A stretch of DNA of 64,000 nt from Candidatus Chloroploca mongolica (GTDB lineage Bacteria; Chloroflexota; Chloroflexia; Chloroflexales; Chloroflexaceae), in contig NZ_SIJK02000020.1 of assembly GCF_004762035.2 (NCBI RefSeq), positions 16,266 to 80,265 on the forward strand, given 5' to 3'. Positions 17,412-25,478 of the stretch are shown here, piece by piece. Under the pieces are notes generated by a model. That model saw only the letters and a program-made list of their open reading frames with translations, had not been told where the DNA came from and did no database searches. Every line of letters begins with the position of its first letter. Positions within the stretch are counted from its first letter, which is position 1. The position numbers and the translations under genes are program-made.

Positions 17412-17852
17412 TTATGCTTGCGCTTGATTGCGCTGAAAGCGAGAAATACGCTGGGTAAGGTCAAGTATAATATCTTGAATGGCAGCCAAATCTTGGTTGC
17501 TGACAAATGGTGCTAGTTCAGCACGTATTTCTTGCATATCTGGACTATAATAAAACATGAGCGTCGCTACATCGTTTTCATATAAGCCAACTCGTGCAAA
17601 ATCACCTTGTCGATAGAGTGAGGGAAGGGCATATAACTTCAGAAGAAGCAGGCCTTTTACGGTCGCTGAGGTAATTGTTCGCTCAAAAAACGGCTGTGGG
17701 GTCGTATTTTTCTGATCGAGCAGACTGAACAAGTTATTGACTGATTGGAGCAGGTCTTCCATAGGTATTGGGCTGCCTTGCCACTGTTGGGCATGAAACA
17801 GACGCGCATGTTGGACAACCTTGCCAATATGGACACGTGTTTGTGTTGGCAT
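17412..17852 (-). CDS. Hypothetical helical protein
   Basis: 146 residues, not recognised. It is predicted mostly helical, without membrane segments or Cys motifs. Segments such as MEDLLQSVNNLFSLLDQ and the C-terminal LAAIQDIILDLTQRISRFQ have heptad-like Leu/Ile spacing. Base composition is visibly more AT-rich than that of its neighbours, which may indicate acquisition by transfer. ATG 17852 follows GGCGGGAACT-type sequence on the minus strand, a weak ribosome site. No conserved neighbour helps. Confidence 0.6.
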   Translation of the reverse strand: MPTQTRVHIGKVVQHARLFHAQQWQGSPIPMEDLLQSVNNLFSLLDQKNTTPQPFFERTITSATVKGLLLLKLYALPSLYRQGDFARVGLYENDVATLMFYYSPDMQEIRAELAPFVSNQDLAAIQDIILDLTQRISRFQRNQAQA

Positions 17853-18017
17853 AATAGTTCCCGCCCCGCTTGATGTGCCCGGTTTTTGCGTTTCGCAGAA
17901 CGTCTAGGGTAGCTTATTTTAGCGCATCTCAAGGCGTCATACAAGCGAACCACTGTGGATGCGGAATTCGGCTTTAGCCGTAAGCTGTTGCATAATCACC
18001 TCGCCTCGCGTGCGCTG

Positions 18018-18824
18018 TCAATCGTAGACTGTCCACGGATCTGCTCGGACACGTGCGTCGACCGCTTCAGCGTCTTGCCCAATGATTACGCGCCAGTCGC
18101 CGTTGCTAACTGCGTTGAGGATCACCTCCGCTGCCTGTTCGCTGGACACGGGCTGATAGTCGGCGAACAGCGCGTTGAGTGCACGGCGCCACGATCGTGG
18201 AGGCGATGGCATTCCGGTGCGCACATGTCCTGGCATGACCAGCACCGCAGAGATATGGGGAGCGTGGGCGCGGAAGTCAACGAGAAGCGACTCGGTAAAA
18301 CCCCGAACCGCGAACTTTGCCGATGAGTAGGCGGTATGTGGCGACTTCGCCCCCAAGCTGGCCCACATCCCGCTCACTGAAGAGGTGTTGACAACGACAC
18401 CCTGATCGGCTGCAATGAGCATCGGAAGAAATGCTCGCGTGCAATAGTACGTGCCGAACCAGGATACCGCAAATGTCCGCTCCCACTCGTCGCGCTGCCC
18501 GACAACAAACGAGCGACCACCCACCACGCCAGCGTTGTTGAAGAGCAAGTGGATCGCGTCACACGCGTGCTCACTAGCGACTTCCTTCACGAGCCGACCA
18601 ACCGCTTTCTCATCAGACACGTCATGCACATGTGTGGTCACCCGGACTTGAGGGTTACTGGCCCGAGCGTGCCGAGCTGCAGCCTCCAGTTTCTCGCGAT
18701 CGATGTCGCAGACTGCTACATGCGTGCCTCTGCGCACGAGCTGAACCAGAAGCTCATGGCCGATACCGGACGCGCCGCCTGTCAGCACTGCAATGCGGTT
18801 TGCGAACTTTGTGAACGCAGCCAT
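18018..18824 (-). CDS. Short-chain dehydrogenase/reductase
   Basis: 268 residues, classical SDR length. The nucleotide-binding motif is TGGASGIG (residues 15-22), followed by an acidic CDID that suggests NAD(H) preference, NNAG in strand 4, catalytic Ser in NTSSVSG, and the YSSAK pair (Tyr and Lys). PGHVRTGM follows, as in classical SDRs. The substrate is unknown; an alcohol or ketone oxidoreduction in the cytoplasm is expected. It stands alone: the upstream 70 nt separate it from a decayed Uma2 gene. Confidence 0.9.
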   Translation of the reverse strand: MAAFTKFANRIAVLTGGASGIGHELLVQLVRRGTHVAVCDIDREKLEAAARHARASNPQVRVTTHVHDVSDEKAVGRLVKEVASEHACDAIHLLFNNAGVVGGRSFVVGQRDEWERTFAVSWFGTYYCTRAFLPMLIAADQGVVVNTSSVSGMWASLGAKSPHTAYSSAKFAVRGFTESLLVDFRAHAPHISAVLVMPGHVRTGMPSPPRSWRRALNALFADYQPVSSEQAAEVILNAVSNGDWRVIIGQDAEAVDARVRADPWTVYD

Positions 18825-18892
18825 CTCAAACGTGCTCCTCTATTCGTTGCCCGACCCTGATGATCATATGGCGTCGCTCATAAGGATTGGCT

Positions 18893-19066
18893 TTAGGCCG
18901 GCAGGATAAAAGGATTCTTTGGGTCAGGAAAAAGATCGTTCACCGCCATACGCCAATGAGGGACAGCTGGTTCAGCCTCGGCAATTTCCCCATCAACCAA
19001 TTCAGCCTTTGCGTTCTCTGGCAGGTGATACAAATCTTCAATTGTTGCGGTGCTACGAGGACGCAT
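18893..19066 (-). pseudogene. Truncated Uma2-family (DUF820) gene remnant
   Basis: 57 codons from ATG 19066, which follows GAAAGGAGAAGGT, a strong ribosome site. The start RPRSTATIEDLYHLPENAKA plus ELVDGEI is the conserved N-terminus of Uma2-family PD-(D/E)XK nuclease-like proteins, which are about 190 residues long. After AEAEPAVPHWRMAV the sequence no longer fits, and it stops at 18893. I infer an internally deleted copy. Uma2 genes are commonly multicopy in Cyanobacteria and Chloroflexi. A promoter-like segment precedes it (19096-19124). Confidence 0.65.
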
Positions 19067-19095
19067 ACCTTCTCCTTTCGTATCACGTTGCCACC

Positions 19096-19124
19096 ATTGT
19101 ACGTAAAAGGCACGCCAAGAGCAA
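19096..19124 (-). promoter_or_regulatory. Promoter of the Uma2 remnant
   Basis: On the minus strand TTGCTC (19124-19119) and TACAAT (19101-19096) are separated by exactly 17 nt. The spacing and boxes fit a sigma-70-type promoter, and transcription would start about 20 nt before the ribosome site of the remnant. The segment is repeated upstream of bchG. Confidence 0.55.
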
Positions 19125-19404
19125 ACAAGGGTGCGCTGACATTCAGCCCTACGCTGATATTCTAGGAACGAGGCGCGGCTGCGCAATTGAAACGATCCAT
19201 CGTGATCCATGCGCTTAACGAAATCCAAATGTGTTCGGCCCGATAAGCGGGTATAGCCCAAATGTCACTTCCTGTACATTTATGCTATGAGGAATCACCG
19301 GAGCGTACAGCCTGGCCAATCCTGGCATGTGTGCCTTTGAGCGGAGCTTACGTCCGGCCCTTTTCGTAGCGCAACTCATCGTAATGCCGGGTAGTCCTAA
19401 TGGT

Positions 19405-19410
19405 TATAAT
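19405..19410 (+). promoter_or_regulatory. Possible -10 box for the 113-residue gene
   Basis: TATAAT 33 nt upstream of the ATG at 19443. The -35 position (about 19382-19387, TAATGC) is poor. GGAGGT at 19431-19436 is a clear ribosome site. Confidence 0.35.
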
Positions 19411-19442
19411 CATCTCATAGTCACAGTTCTGGAGGTAATCGT

Positions 19443-19784
19443 ATGGCAGATGCACAAAGCATAGATACCGCAGCACGGAAGAACGATGATCTGGTTGATG
19501 TGACGGAAGCCTTTAGCAAAGGTCTGGCGCAGATGGGGGTGTTGGCAGTGTCGTGGCCGTTTTACTTTCTCCCTGCGAAGGAACGGGATGACGCGATCGC
19601 CACCACAACCCGGCTCTTCACCTCCGTTGGCGAATTGCACCTGAATCTCGTTCGTAACGCACTCCGTAGCCTTGGTGATGTGGTGCGCGAGGTGAGCAAG
19701 CCAGTTGATGCGCCAATGGCTACGACACCCCATCGAACCACGACCAAAGTACCGATCGAGACGGCACCGTCTGCAAAGCGCTAA
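19443..19784 (+). CDS. Small hypothetical protein
   Basis: 113 residues from an ATG preceded by GGAGGT, so translation is well supported. The sequence begins MADAQSIDTAARKNDDLVDV, has a central hydrophobic segment (MGVLAVSWPFYFLPAKERDDA), a helical part (LFTSVGELHLNLVRNALRSLGDVV) and a Thr/Pro-rich basic tail. It has a phasin-like feel (helix, then low-complexity tail), but I do not recognise the family. It is followed by a terminator-like hairpin and stands alone, between a decayed Uma2 gene and the phytochrome operon. Confidence 0.65.
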   Translation: MADAQSIDTAARKNDDLVDVTEAFSKGLAQMGVLAVSWPFYFLPAKERDDAIATTTRLFTSVGELHLNLVRNALRSLGDVVREVSKPVDAPMATTPHRTTTKVPIETAPSAKR

Positions 19785-19833
19785 CGGTGCCAATACGGCG
19801 GTTGAGGAACGGGCTTCGCCACCAGATCAACAG

Positions 19834-19864
19834 ACGGCGCGGGTTCCTCTGGATCCCGCGCCGT
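19834..19864 (+). terminator. Hairpin after the 113-residue gene
   Basis: ACGGCGCGGG (19834-19843) and CCCGCGCCGT (19855-19864) form a perfect 10-bp GC stem with an 11-nt loop, followed by TCTTGACT. The T-run is weak. Confidence 0.55.
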
Positions 19865-20194
19865 TCTTGACTGCCTTGCCTGAGCAGATAGCCCCGCACG
19901 TTATCTTGCGCCGATTCTACAACAGGGTCGCCGGTGTGATACGCTGCGTGAAAAGGACACTCCTCTGCTTTTGGCGCTCACCACTAGGGGTATAATGGCC
20001 TATCAACCGTCCGTGGAATTCGCCCCACTGCCGAATGAAGCCACGCCCACGCAAGACCAGTCAGGTCTGTCCCGCCCGTTACGGTTTGCGGCCACCTCGG
20101 TTAAACAGTTTGCGCCAGGGATGCGAGCGACCATCAGCGTAGCGGGCCACGCCAGCAACCGCTTGACGGGCTCGCAGGAGGTCATCATCGTATT
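19865..20194 (+). other. Upstream region of the phytochrome operon
   Basis: No supported gene. TATAAT at 19991-19996, with TTGGCG 14 nt upstream at 19971-19976, is a possible promoter whose transcript would begin near 20003, about 190 nt before the first start codon. A 60-codon open frame inside this leader begins within the -10 box and is not annotated. GGAGGTCATC at 20177-20186 is the ribosome site of the response regulator. Confidence 0.45.
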
Positions 20195-20890
20195 ATGAGT
20201 GCCCGGCTGCTCCTGGCTGACGATGAACTGCAGATCGGTCGCCTGCTGAAGAGCGTGCTCAGTGCAGAGGGCTACCTCTTGCAGGTTGCCACCGATGGGC
20301 AGACCGCCCTTGACCTCGCGGCAAAGTGGCGGCCCGACCTCATCCTGCTCGAGTTGCGCTTGCCGGTCATCGAAGGACGTGACGTGTGCCGCCGGATTCG
20401 CGACTGGTCCCAGGTGCCGATCATCGTGCTGACCGCGTGTGACGACGAGGATGAAAAAGTTGCGCTGCTCGACCTCGGTGCCGACGACTACATCACGAAG
20501 CCGTTCAGCGTGCGTGAGCTCCTGGCTCGGATTCGCGTCGCGCTCCGCCATGGGACGCAGATGCAGCGCGACGGGGGCTCGGTGGTGACCTTTGGCAGCT
20601 TGCAGATCGACCGTTCACGCCGCCTGGTGACCTACGAGGGGCAGGAAATCCGCTTGACCCCCACTGAGTACAACCTGCTTGTGCTGCTCAGCGGTCATGC
20701 CGGCAAAGTATTGACCCACCGCATGATCCTGCGCAGCATCTGGGGGCCGCACTCTGACCATGACTTGAACACGCTGCGCGTCTTCGTCACGCAGCTTCGC
20801 CGCAAGATCGAGGCGGACCCCGCTCACCCACTGTTGATCACCACTGAGCCAGGCGTAGGCTACCGGTTCCGCCCACCTGATCGGCAGTAA
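20195..20890 (+). CDS. OmpR/PhoB-type response regulator with Glu at the phospho-acceptor site
   Basis: 231 residues. The receiver domain (1-120) has the acidic pocket ADDE (8-11), Thr in LTA and Lys in TKPF, but the phospho-acceptor strand reads LILLELRLP: Glu53 (GAG at 20351-20353) stands where the family has Asp. Glu can mimic phosphorylation, so constitutive activity is possible. The C-terminal winged helix (from about residue 130, LTPTEYNLLVLLSGHAGKV, TLRVFVTQLRRKIE) is a normal DNA-binding domain closest to KdpE-like regulators. It opens the heme oxygenase/phytochrome operon and may regulate it or photosynthesis genes. Confidence 0.92.
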   Translation: MSARLLLADDELQIGRLLKSVLSAEGYLLQVATDGQTALDLAAKWRPDLILLELRLPVIEGRDVCRRIRDWSQVPIIVLTACDDEDEKVALLDLGADDYITKPFSVRELLARIRVALRHGTQMQRDGGSVVTFGSLQIDRSRRLVTYEGQEIRLTPTEYNLLVLLSGHAGKVLTHRMILRSIWGPHSDHDLNTLRVFVTQLRRKIEADPAHPLLITTEPGVGYRFRPPDRQ

Positions 20891-20896
20891 TTTTTC

Positions 20897-20935
20897 ACCT
20901 GTGTTATACTTCACAGGTAAGGTACTGGCCTTACC
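20897..20935 (+). promoter_or_regulatory. Two mutually exclusive hairpins between regulator and heme oxygenase genes
   Basis: ACCTGTG (20897-20903) pairs with CACAGGT (20912-20918). GGTAAGG (20916-20922) pairs with CCTTACC (20929-20935). The stems share three bases, so only one can form at a time, as in attenuators. This may simply be chance in a 62-nt spacer. Confidence 0.3.
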
Positions 20936-20952
20936 GTTTCGCATGAGGCTGT

Positions 20953-21519
20953 ATGATCCTGCAACGGTTGAAGCACGAAACCCAGAGCTATCATGACCAG
21001 ATGGAAGTGATTGTCGATCTGCCAGCCAGGCTTCGCTCCCGCGAGGCGTACTGCGCAGTATTGGTGCGCTTCTACGGTTTCTACGCTCCTGTCGAGGCAG
21101 CCCTGGATCGGCTCGATGGCCTCGCGCACGTCCTGCCCGACATCACGGTGCGCCGGAAGACGCCGCTCATCGCGTGCGACCTGGCCGCCCTCGGACTCTC
21201 AACGCACGACCTCCCATGGTGTGCTGAACTTCCTGCGCTGCCTGACGTGGCGCATGCCCTCGGGTGCCTCTATGTGCTTGAAGGGGCGACCCTGGGAGGG
21301 CAACTGATCGCACGCCAACTCGCAGCCGGGCCAGGTGTGACGTCAGACCGGGGTGGGGCGTTCTTCCACAGCTACGGCAAGGAAACGGGATCAATGTGGC
21401 GTAGCTTCGGCGCAGGTCTCGCCGAGTACGCGACGACGCCCGAGTGCGAAGCTACCATCATCGGCGCAGCCCAGCAGACGTTCCGCGCACTTGAGCATTG
21501 GCTTGCTGGGAAGGGGTAA
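20953..21519 (+). CDS. bphO: Heme oxygenase (biliverdin-producing)
   Basis: 188 residues. The N-terminal LKHETQSYHDQMEV carries the proximal His of the HemO/BphO family, and the segment ALGCLYVLEGATLGGQLIA is the distal-helix Gly-rich motif (GATLGG). The enzyme opens heme to biliverdin with release of CO and iron. It is encoded one nucleotide before the bacteriophytochrome start, the standard arrangement for supplying biliverdin chromophore. No other bilin reductase is nearby, so biliverdin is the likely end product. Confidence 0.93.
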   Translation: MILQRLKHETQSYHDQMEVIVDLPARLRSREAYCAVLVRFYGFYAPVEAALDRLDGLAHVLPDITVRRKTPLIACDLAALGLSTHDLPWCAELPALPDVAHALGCLYVLEGATLGGQLIARQLAAGPGVTSDRGGAFFHSYGKETGSMWRSFGAGLAEYATTPECEATIIGAAQQTFRALEHWLAGKG

Positions 21520-21520
21520 C

Positions 21521-23833
21521 ATGTCCCAAGAGTCCGATTTCAGCATCGACCTGACTAGCTGTGATCGCGAGCCGATCCATATCCCCGGCTCCATCCAGCC
21601 CCATGGGGTGCTCTTTGCGCTCACTGAACCCGACCTGACGGTCGTTCAGTCCAGCGCCAATACGTTTGCGTTTCTGGGTCGTCACCCGCACGAGTTGCTC
21701 GGTCAGCCGGTGAGCACGTTGCTTGGGGACGAGCAGACCGCTTACCTCCGCAAGACTCTGGCAAGCGAGCAGGTCGAAGAGAACCCGCTCTACACTTTCA
21801 CCCTGACGCTCAGCGGCGTCGAGCAGCACTTCGACGTGATCAGCCACCGCACAGGCGGCATGCTCATCCTAGAGCTTGAGCCCTCGACGCAGGGCGACCA
21901 GTCGGCGGCCCTACGCGTGTACCGCATGGTCAAGGGCATCGTGGCCGCGTGCCAGCGAACCGCCACGGTGCGCGCGTTTGCCCAGACCCTGGCCGGGTCG
22001 GTTCGCAAGCTGACCGGGTTCGACCGGGTGATGGTCTATCAGTTCCAGAGCGACGGAACTGGCATCGTCATCGCCGAGGAGAAGCGTGACGACTTTGAGA
22101 CGTACCTCGATCTTCGTTACCCCGCCTCAGATATTCCGCGACAGGCGCGGGCGCTCTACCTGCGCAACTGGCTCCGCCTCATCCCCGATGTTGCGTACCA
22201 GCCCGTCCCGATGCTGGCAGCCGCCCCCGGCCATCCGAGCGTCCCGCTCGATATGAGTTTCGCTGCGCTGCGGAGCGTCTCGCCTATTCATATCGAATAT
22301 CTTATGAATATGGAGGTGCAGGCGTCGATGTCGATCTCGCTGATCAAGAACGATCAGCTCTGGGGTCTCATTGCGTGTCACCATCACACTGGGCCGCATT
22401 ACCTGCCCTATGATATCCGCGCCGCGTGCGAGTTCCTGGGCCACATGGTGTCGCTACAGATTGGCGAGAAGGAGGCTGCCGAAGACGCAGCCTATACGAT
22501 TGCGCTGCAGGGCGTCCAGGCCGAACTGGTGCAACACATGAGCATGGCCAACGATGTCGTGGCCGGTCTGACGAGCTTCAAGCCCAACTTGATGCAGTTC
22601 GTCGAGGCCGACGGGGTCGCCGTCTGTCTGGAGGGTCAGTGCGTGCTGCTCGGTGAAACCCCGCCCGAGTCGGCGGTGCGGCAGCTCACCAACTGGCTCG
22701 CCGAGGAGATCGCTGACAGCGTTTTTGCGACCGAAGCCCTGCCCGAACATTATCCGCCTATCACGCCATTTGCGGCGACGGCGAGCGGCCTGCTCGCGGT
22801 GCGCCTGGCCCGCTCGCGGCCCAACTACCTGCTCTGGTTCCGCCCAGAGGTGATCCGCTCGGTCAGATGGGGAGGCAATCCCGAGAAGCCGGTAGAGGTG
22901 ACTGAGGGTGTAACCCGGCTGAGTCCGCGCAAGTCGTTCGAGGTCTGGAAGGAGACGGTGACCAGGACCGCCCTGCCGTGGCGCACGTGCGAAGTCACGG
23001 CCGCCCGCGACCTGCGGCGCGCCATCATTGACCTGGTGCTGTATAAGACTGAGGAGCTCTCTCGTCTCAACGATGAGCTTACCCGTAGCAACGTCGAGCT
23101 CGACTCGTTCGCCTATGTGGCCTCCCACGACCTCAAGGAGCCTCTGCGCGGCCTGCACAACTATGCGCACTTCCTGATCGAGGACTATGGTGAGCAACTC
23201 GATGATGAGGGCAAAGACAAGCTCACAACCCTGATTCGCCTGACCCAGCGCATGGAGACGCTGATCGACTCGCTGCTCCACTACTCGCGGGTTGGCCGAC
23301 TTGAGCTGACCTGGGTCGATGTGGATCTCAATGCTGAACTAGCCGACGTGGTGGCCCTGCTAGAGCCGCGCCTTCATGAGAGCGATGTCGAGTTGCGCAT
23401 TCCGCAATCCCTACCCCAGGTACACGCTGACCAGGCCCGTGTCCGCGAGGTTTTTAGCAATCTGATCACGAACGCGATCAAGTACAACGACAACCCAGAG
23501 AAGTGGGTCGAGATCGGTTACCAGCCGCTCCGGGGTGACGATGGCGCAGAGCAGTATATGTTTTTTGTGCGCGACAACGGCATCGGGATCCCAGAGGAGC
23601 ACCAGGAGGCGATCTTTCGTATCTTCAAGCGCCTGCACGGGCGTGACGAGTACGGAGGTGGGGTCGGGGCAGGGTTGACGATTGTCAAGAAGATTATCGA
23701 GCGCCACGGTGGCACCATCTGGCTTACCTCGCAGCCCGACAAGGGCAGCACGTTCTGGTTCACGCTGGGCAAAGTTGACACAGATCTACAGCAGATGCGG
23801 CGATCTGCTCCAAAGGCGGAGACGCGGGAATGA
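21521..23833 (+). CDS. bphP: Bacteriophytochrome histidine kinase
   Basis: 770 residues from ATG 21521. The N-terminal segment contains Cys14 (LTSCDREPIHIPGSIQPHG), the biliverdin-attachment Cys of bacteriophytochromes, followed by PAS, GAF (PASDIP at 201-206, HHHTGPHYLPYD at 287-298) and PHY domains, with the tongue motif PRKSFEVW near 469-476. The histidine kinase core has H-box ASHDLKEPLRG (His536), then the ATPase with N-box NLITNAIKYN and G-boxes DNGIGIP and GGGVGAGLTIVKK. It senses red/far-red light. Its stop overlaps the start of a single-domain response regulator (ATGA), its likely phosphotransfer partner. Confidence 0.97.
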   Translation: MSQESDFSIDLTSCDREPIHIPGSIQPHGVLFALTEPDLTVVQSSANTFAFLGRHPHELLGQPVSTLLGDEQTAYLRKTLASEQVEENPLYTFTLTLSGVEQHFDVISHRTGGMLILELEPSTQGDQSAALRVYRMVKGIVAACQRTATVRAFAQTLAGSVRKLTGFDRVMVYQFQSDGTGIVIAEEKRDDFETYLDLRYPASDIPRQARALYLRNWLRLIPDVAYQPVPMLAAAPGHPSVPLDMSFAALRSVSPIHIEYLMNMEVQASMSISLIKNDQLWGLIACHHHTGPHYLPYDIRAACEFLGHMVSLQIGEKEAAEDAAYTIALQGVQAELVQHMSMANDVVAGLTSFKPNLMQFVEADGVAVCLEGQCVLLGETPPESAVRQLTNWLAEEIADSVFATEALPEHYPPITPFAATASGLLAVRLARSRPNYLLWFRPEVIRSVRWGGNPEKPVEVTEGVTRLSPRKSFEVWKETVTRTALPWRTCEVTAARDLRRAIIDLVLYKTEELSRLNDELTRSNVELDSFAYVASHDLKEPLRGLHNYAHFLIEDYGEQLDDEGKDKLTTLIRLTQRMETLIDSLLHYSRVGRLELTWVDVDLNAELADVVALLEPRLHESDVELRIPQSLPQVHADQARVREVFSNLITNAIKYNDNPEKWVEIGYQPLRGDDGAEQYMFFVRDNGIGIPEEHQEAIFRIFKRLHGRDEYGGGVGAGLTIVKKIIERHGGTIWLTSQPDKGSTFWFTLGKVDTDLQQMRRSAPKAETRE

Positions 23834-24267
23834 GTGATTGGCACGTCTTGTTCATCGAAGATAGCGACGAAGATGTGGCAGCAACCGTGCGGGGACTCAG
23901 GCGCGAGGGTCTCCAGCTTGTCTTTCACCGCTGCCCTACCGGGGATGAGGCGCTCGACTACCTTTATCAGCGCGGGCGGTACGCCGATAGCGCCAAAGCG
24001 CCTCGCCCCAACCTGATCCTGCTCGACCTGAACCTGCCAGGCACGGATGGACGGGCGCTGCTCGCCGTGATCAAGGACGACGAGGATCTGAAGTCGATCC
24101 CGGTCGTCGTTCTGACAACGTCGAGCAACCCGAAGGACATCGCTGCCTGTTACCGGCGCGGTGCCAACAGTTACCAGGTCAAGCCAGTGGATTATGGGCA
24201 CTTCAAGCAGGCGTTGCAGACCACGGTTGACTACTGGTTTCAAACGGCGATCTTGCCAAACGCGTAG
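23830..24267 (+). CDS. Single-domain response regulator (Rcp1-like)
   Basis: 145 residues consisting only of a receiver domain. It has acidic residues EDSDED near 10-15, phospho-acceptor Asp in LILLDLNLPGTDG, Thr/Ser in LTTSSNPKD, and Lys in VKPVDY. The long insertion between helix 2 and strand 3 (YLYQRGRYADSAKAPRPN) is typical of phytochrome-associated CheY-like regulators such as Rcp1. Overlap with bphP argues for a cognate pair. It lacks an output domain, so the signal must pass to another protein. Confidence 0.93.
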   Translation: MSDWHVLFIEDSDEDVAATVRGLRREGLQLVFHRCPTGDEALDYLYQRGRYADSAKAPRPNLILLDLNLPGTDGRALLAVIKDDEDLKSIPVVVLTTSSNPKDIAACYRRGANSYQVKPVDYGHFKQALQTTVDYWFQTAILPNA

Positions 24268-24731
24268 GCGCGAACACTCGCCCCTGCTGCTTGCCGAGGC
24301 TGCACCGTGCTCGCGGGGCGGCTTCGCGTCTAGCCGCGCCTTGTGCGCTGTAGCCACAGGGCGCGAGGCGCGGCTTGGCCATGCCGATCGCTGGCGTTTG
24401 CGACTCGCCTGTTAACGAAACCCAAACGGCACAGGCTCTCCGTCATTACTCCGCCCAAATGTCAGCGGTGATACATTGCTATTGTCACCGGACTGCGCGC
24501 AGCAAGCCTGCCTTGAGTCCCCGACGCTCGAACCGCTGACCACCGCAAGCCCGTCCCTTCCCACGAGGTGTGCGCACTCGCCGTAACCGAAGGGGCCACA
24601 CGACCTGGCGATCAGCAGCCCGCGCAGTCGCAAGTAGTCGGGACAACGGTGCGTGCGATCCTGCTTCACTGACCTCGTAAGCGATCCGCGCCACAGCGTC
24701 TACACCAGTATTGGCATGGAAGGAGTGAGTC
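24268..24731. other. Intergenic region, no gene found
   Basis: About 460 nt of GC-rich sequence with no coding signal in any frame that starts with a ribosome site. It contains loosely palindromic GC blocks (GCGCCTTGTGCG, GCGCGAGGCGCGGC, 24330-24390) and a weak inverted repeat GGTGA/TCACC near 24467-24490. AAGGAG at 24719-24724 belongs to the next gene. Transcription of the phytochrome operon probably ends in the first 120 nt. Confidence 0.5.
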
Positions 24732-25238
24732 GTGACCACAGAGGCTAACTATCGTCGCGACGAGTGGGATCTGATCCTTGGGGCACCGGGCCTGATCGCC
24801 CTGGTCATCGTCCACTCGGAACAGTGTAGTCCCGGAGAGGTTCATCGGAAGCTACGGGCCGTGATTGCAGCTATTGACGAAACGAGGGAGCAGGGATCGC
24901 AGAGCGAGTTGATTCAGACGGTGATGGACGCAATGCGGCGGGGACAGTCCCCTCTTTGGCCCGTAGAGTGTCCGTATGATCTCGAGGCGGTTCACGAGTG
25001 GGCTCTGGAAGGCTGCCATCAGGTTGCCATCTTGCTTGCCCAGAAAACACCAGAGGCCGAAGGTCAGGCATACGCAAACTGGCTTCTCGACATTGCACAG
25101 CGTGTTGTGGCGGTTCCCCGAGACAAGGGGCTGCAAGATTCCATCTCTGAGGCACGTGGTGATCTGCCGCACATTGTGCTGGAGGTGCTTGCTGACGCGC
25201 TAGACGTGGGTTACAAAGCCGAGGCACGCGAGGGCTGA
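24732..25238 (+). CDS. Hypothetical helical protein, paralogue of the gene next to bchG
   Basis: 168 residues from GTG 24732, which is preceded by AAGGAG. It aligns along its whole length with the 160-residue protein encoded at 27614-28096: TEANYRRDEWDLILGAP against TEADFTPDEWNLLLSAP, and later EGCHQVAILLAQKTPEAEGQ followed by AYANWLLDIAQRVVAVP. It is predicted all-helical, without membrane segments or metal sites. The function is unknown. It sits between the phytochrome operon and the bacteriochlorophyll operon, on the opposite strand from the latter. Confidence 0.75.
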   Translation: MTTEANYRRDEWDLILGAPGLIALVIVHSEQCSPGEVHRKLRAVIAAIDETREQGSQSELIQTVMDAMRRGQSPLWPVECPYDLEAVHEWALEGCHQVAILLAQKTPEAEGQAYANWLLDIAQRVVAVPRDKGLQDSISEARGDLPHIVLEVLADALDVGYKAEAREG

Positions 25239-25262
25239 GCGCGATCACCAGAGGGCTGTGCT

Positions 25263-25475
25263 GTACGTTTTCTGCGTTGCTGCCGAAGGGAGTGCCGGCT
25301 TCAGCCGGCTAAAGCCGGCACTCCCCCGCTGGGCTTATGCATATTCAGTCTTACATCGGGCCTATGGTAGTGCCGACTTCAGTCGGCTTCTTACTCAGCC
25401 GACTGAAGTCGGCACTACCTGCTGTAAGATGTAAGAACCATCAGCCGGCTAAAGCCGGCACTCCCCCGCTGGTAG
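25263..25475. repeat. Cluster of AGTGCCGG-family palindromic repeats
   Basis: Three hairpins in tandem: GGAGTGCCGGCTTCAGCCGG with CCGGCACTCC at 25288-25325; AGTGCCGACTTCAGTCGGC with its complement at 25369-25417; and a half copy, GCCGGCTAAAGCCGGC, at 25443-25458. The middle part (25343-25438) matches the interior of the element at 32155-32252 in inverted orientation. It lies between convergent genes and may also act as a terminator. Confidence 0.75.
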
Positions 25476-25478
25476 CCG

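Noticed and set aside
19971-20198. 75-codon frame ending in an ATGA overlap with the response regulator start
   Set aside because: The overlap looks attractive, but its best ATG lies inside the TATAAT box at 19991-19996 and has no Shine-Dalgarno sequence. The product has no recognisable features.
24467-24490. GGTGA/TCACC inverted repeat as a photosynthesis-regulator operator
   Set aside because: Only five bases per arm and not near a start; too weak to claim a PpsR-like or other binding site.
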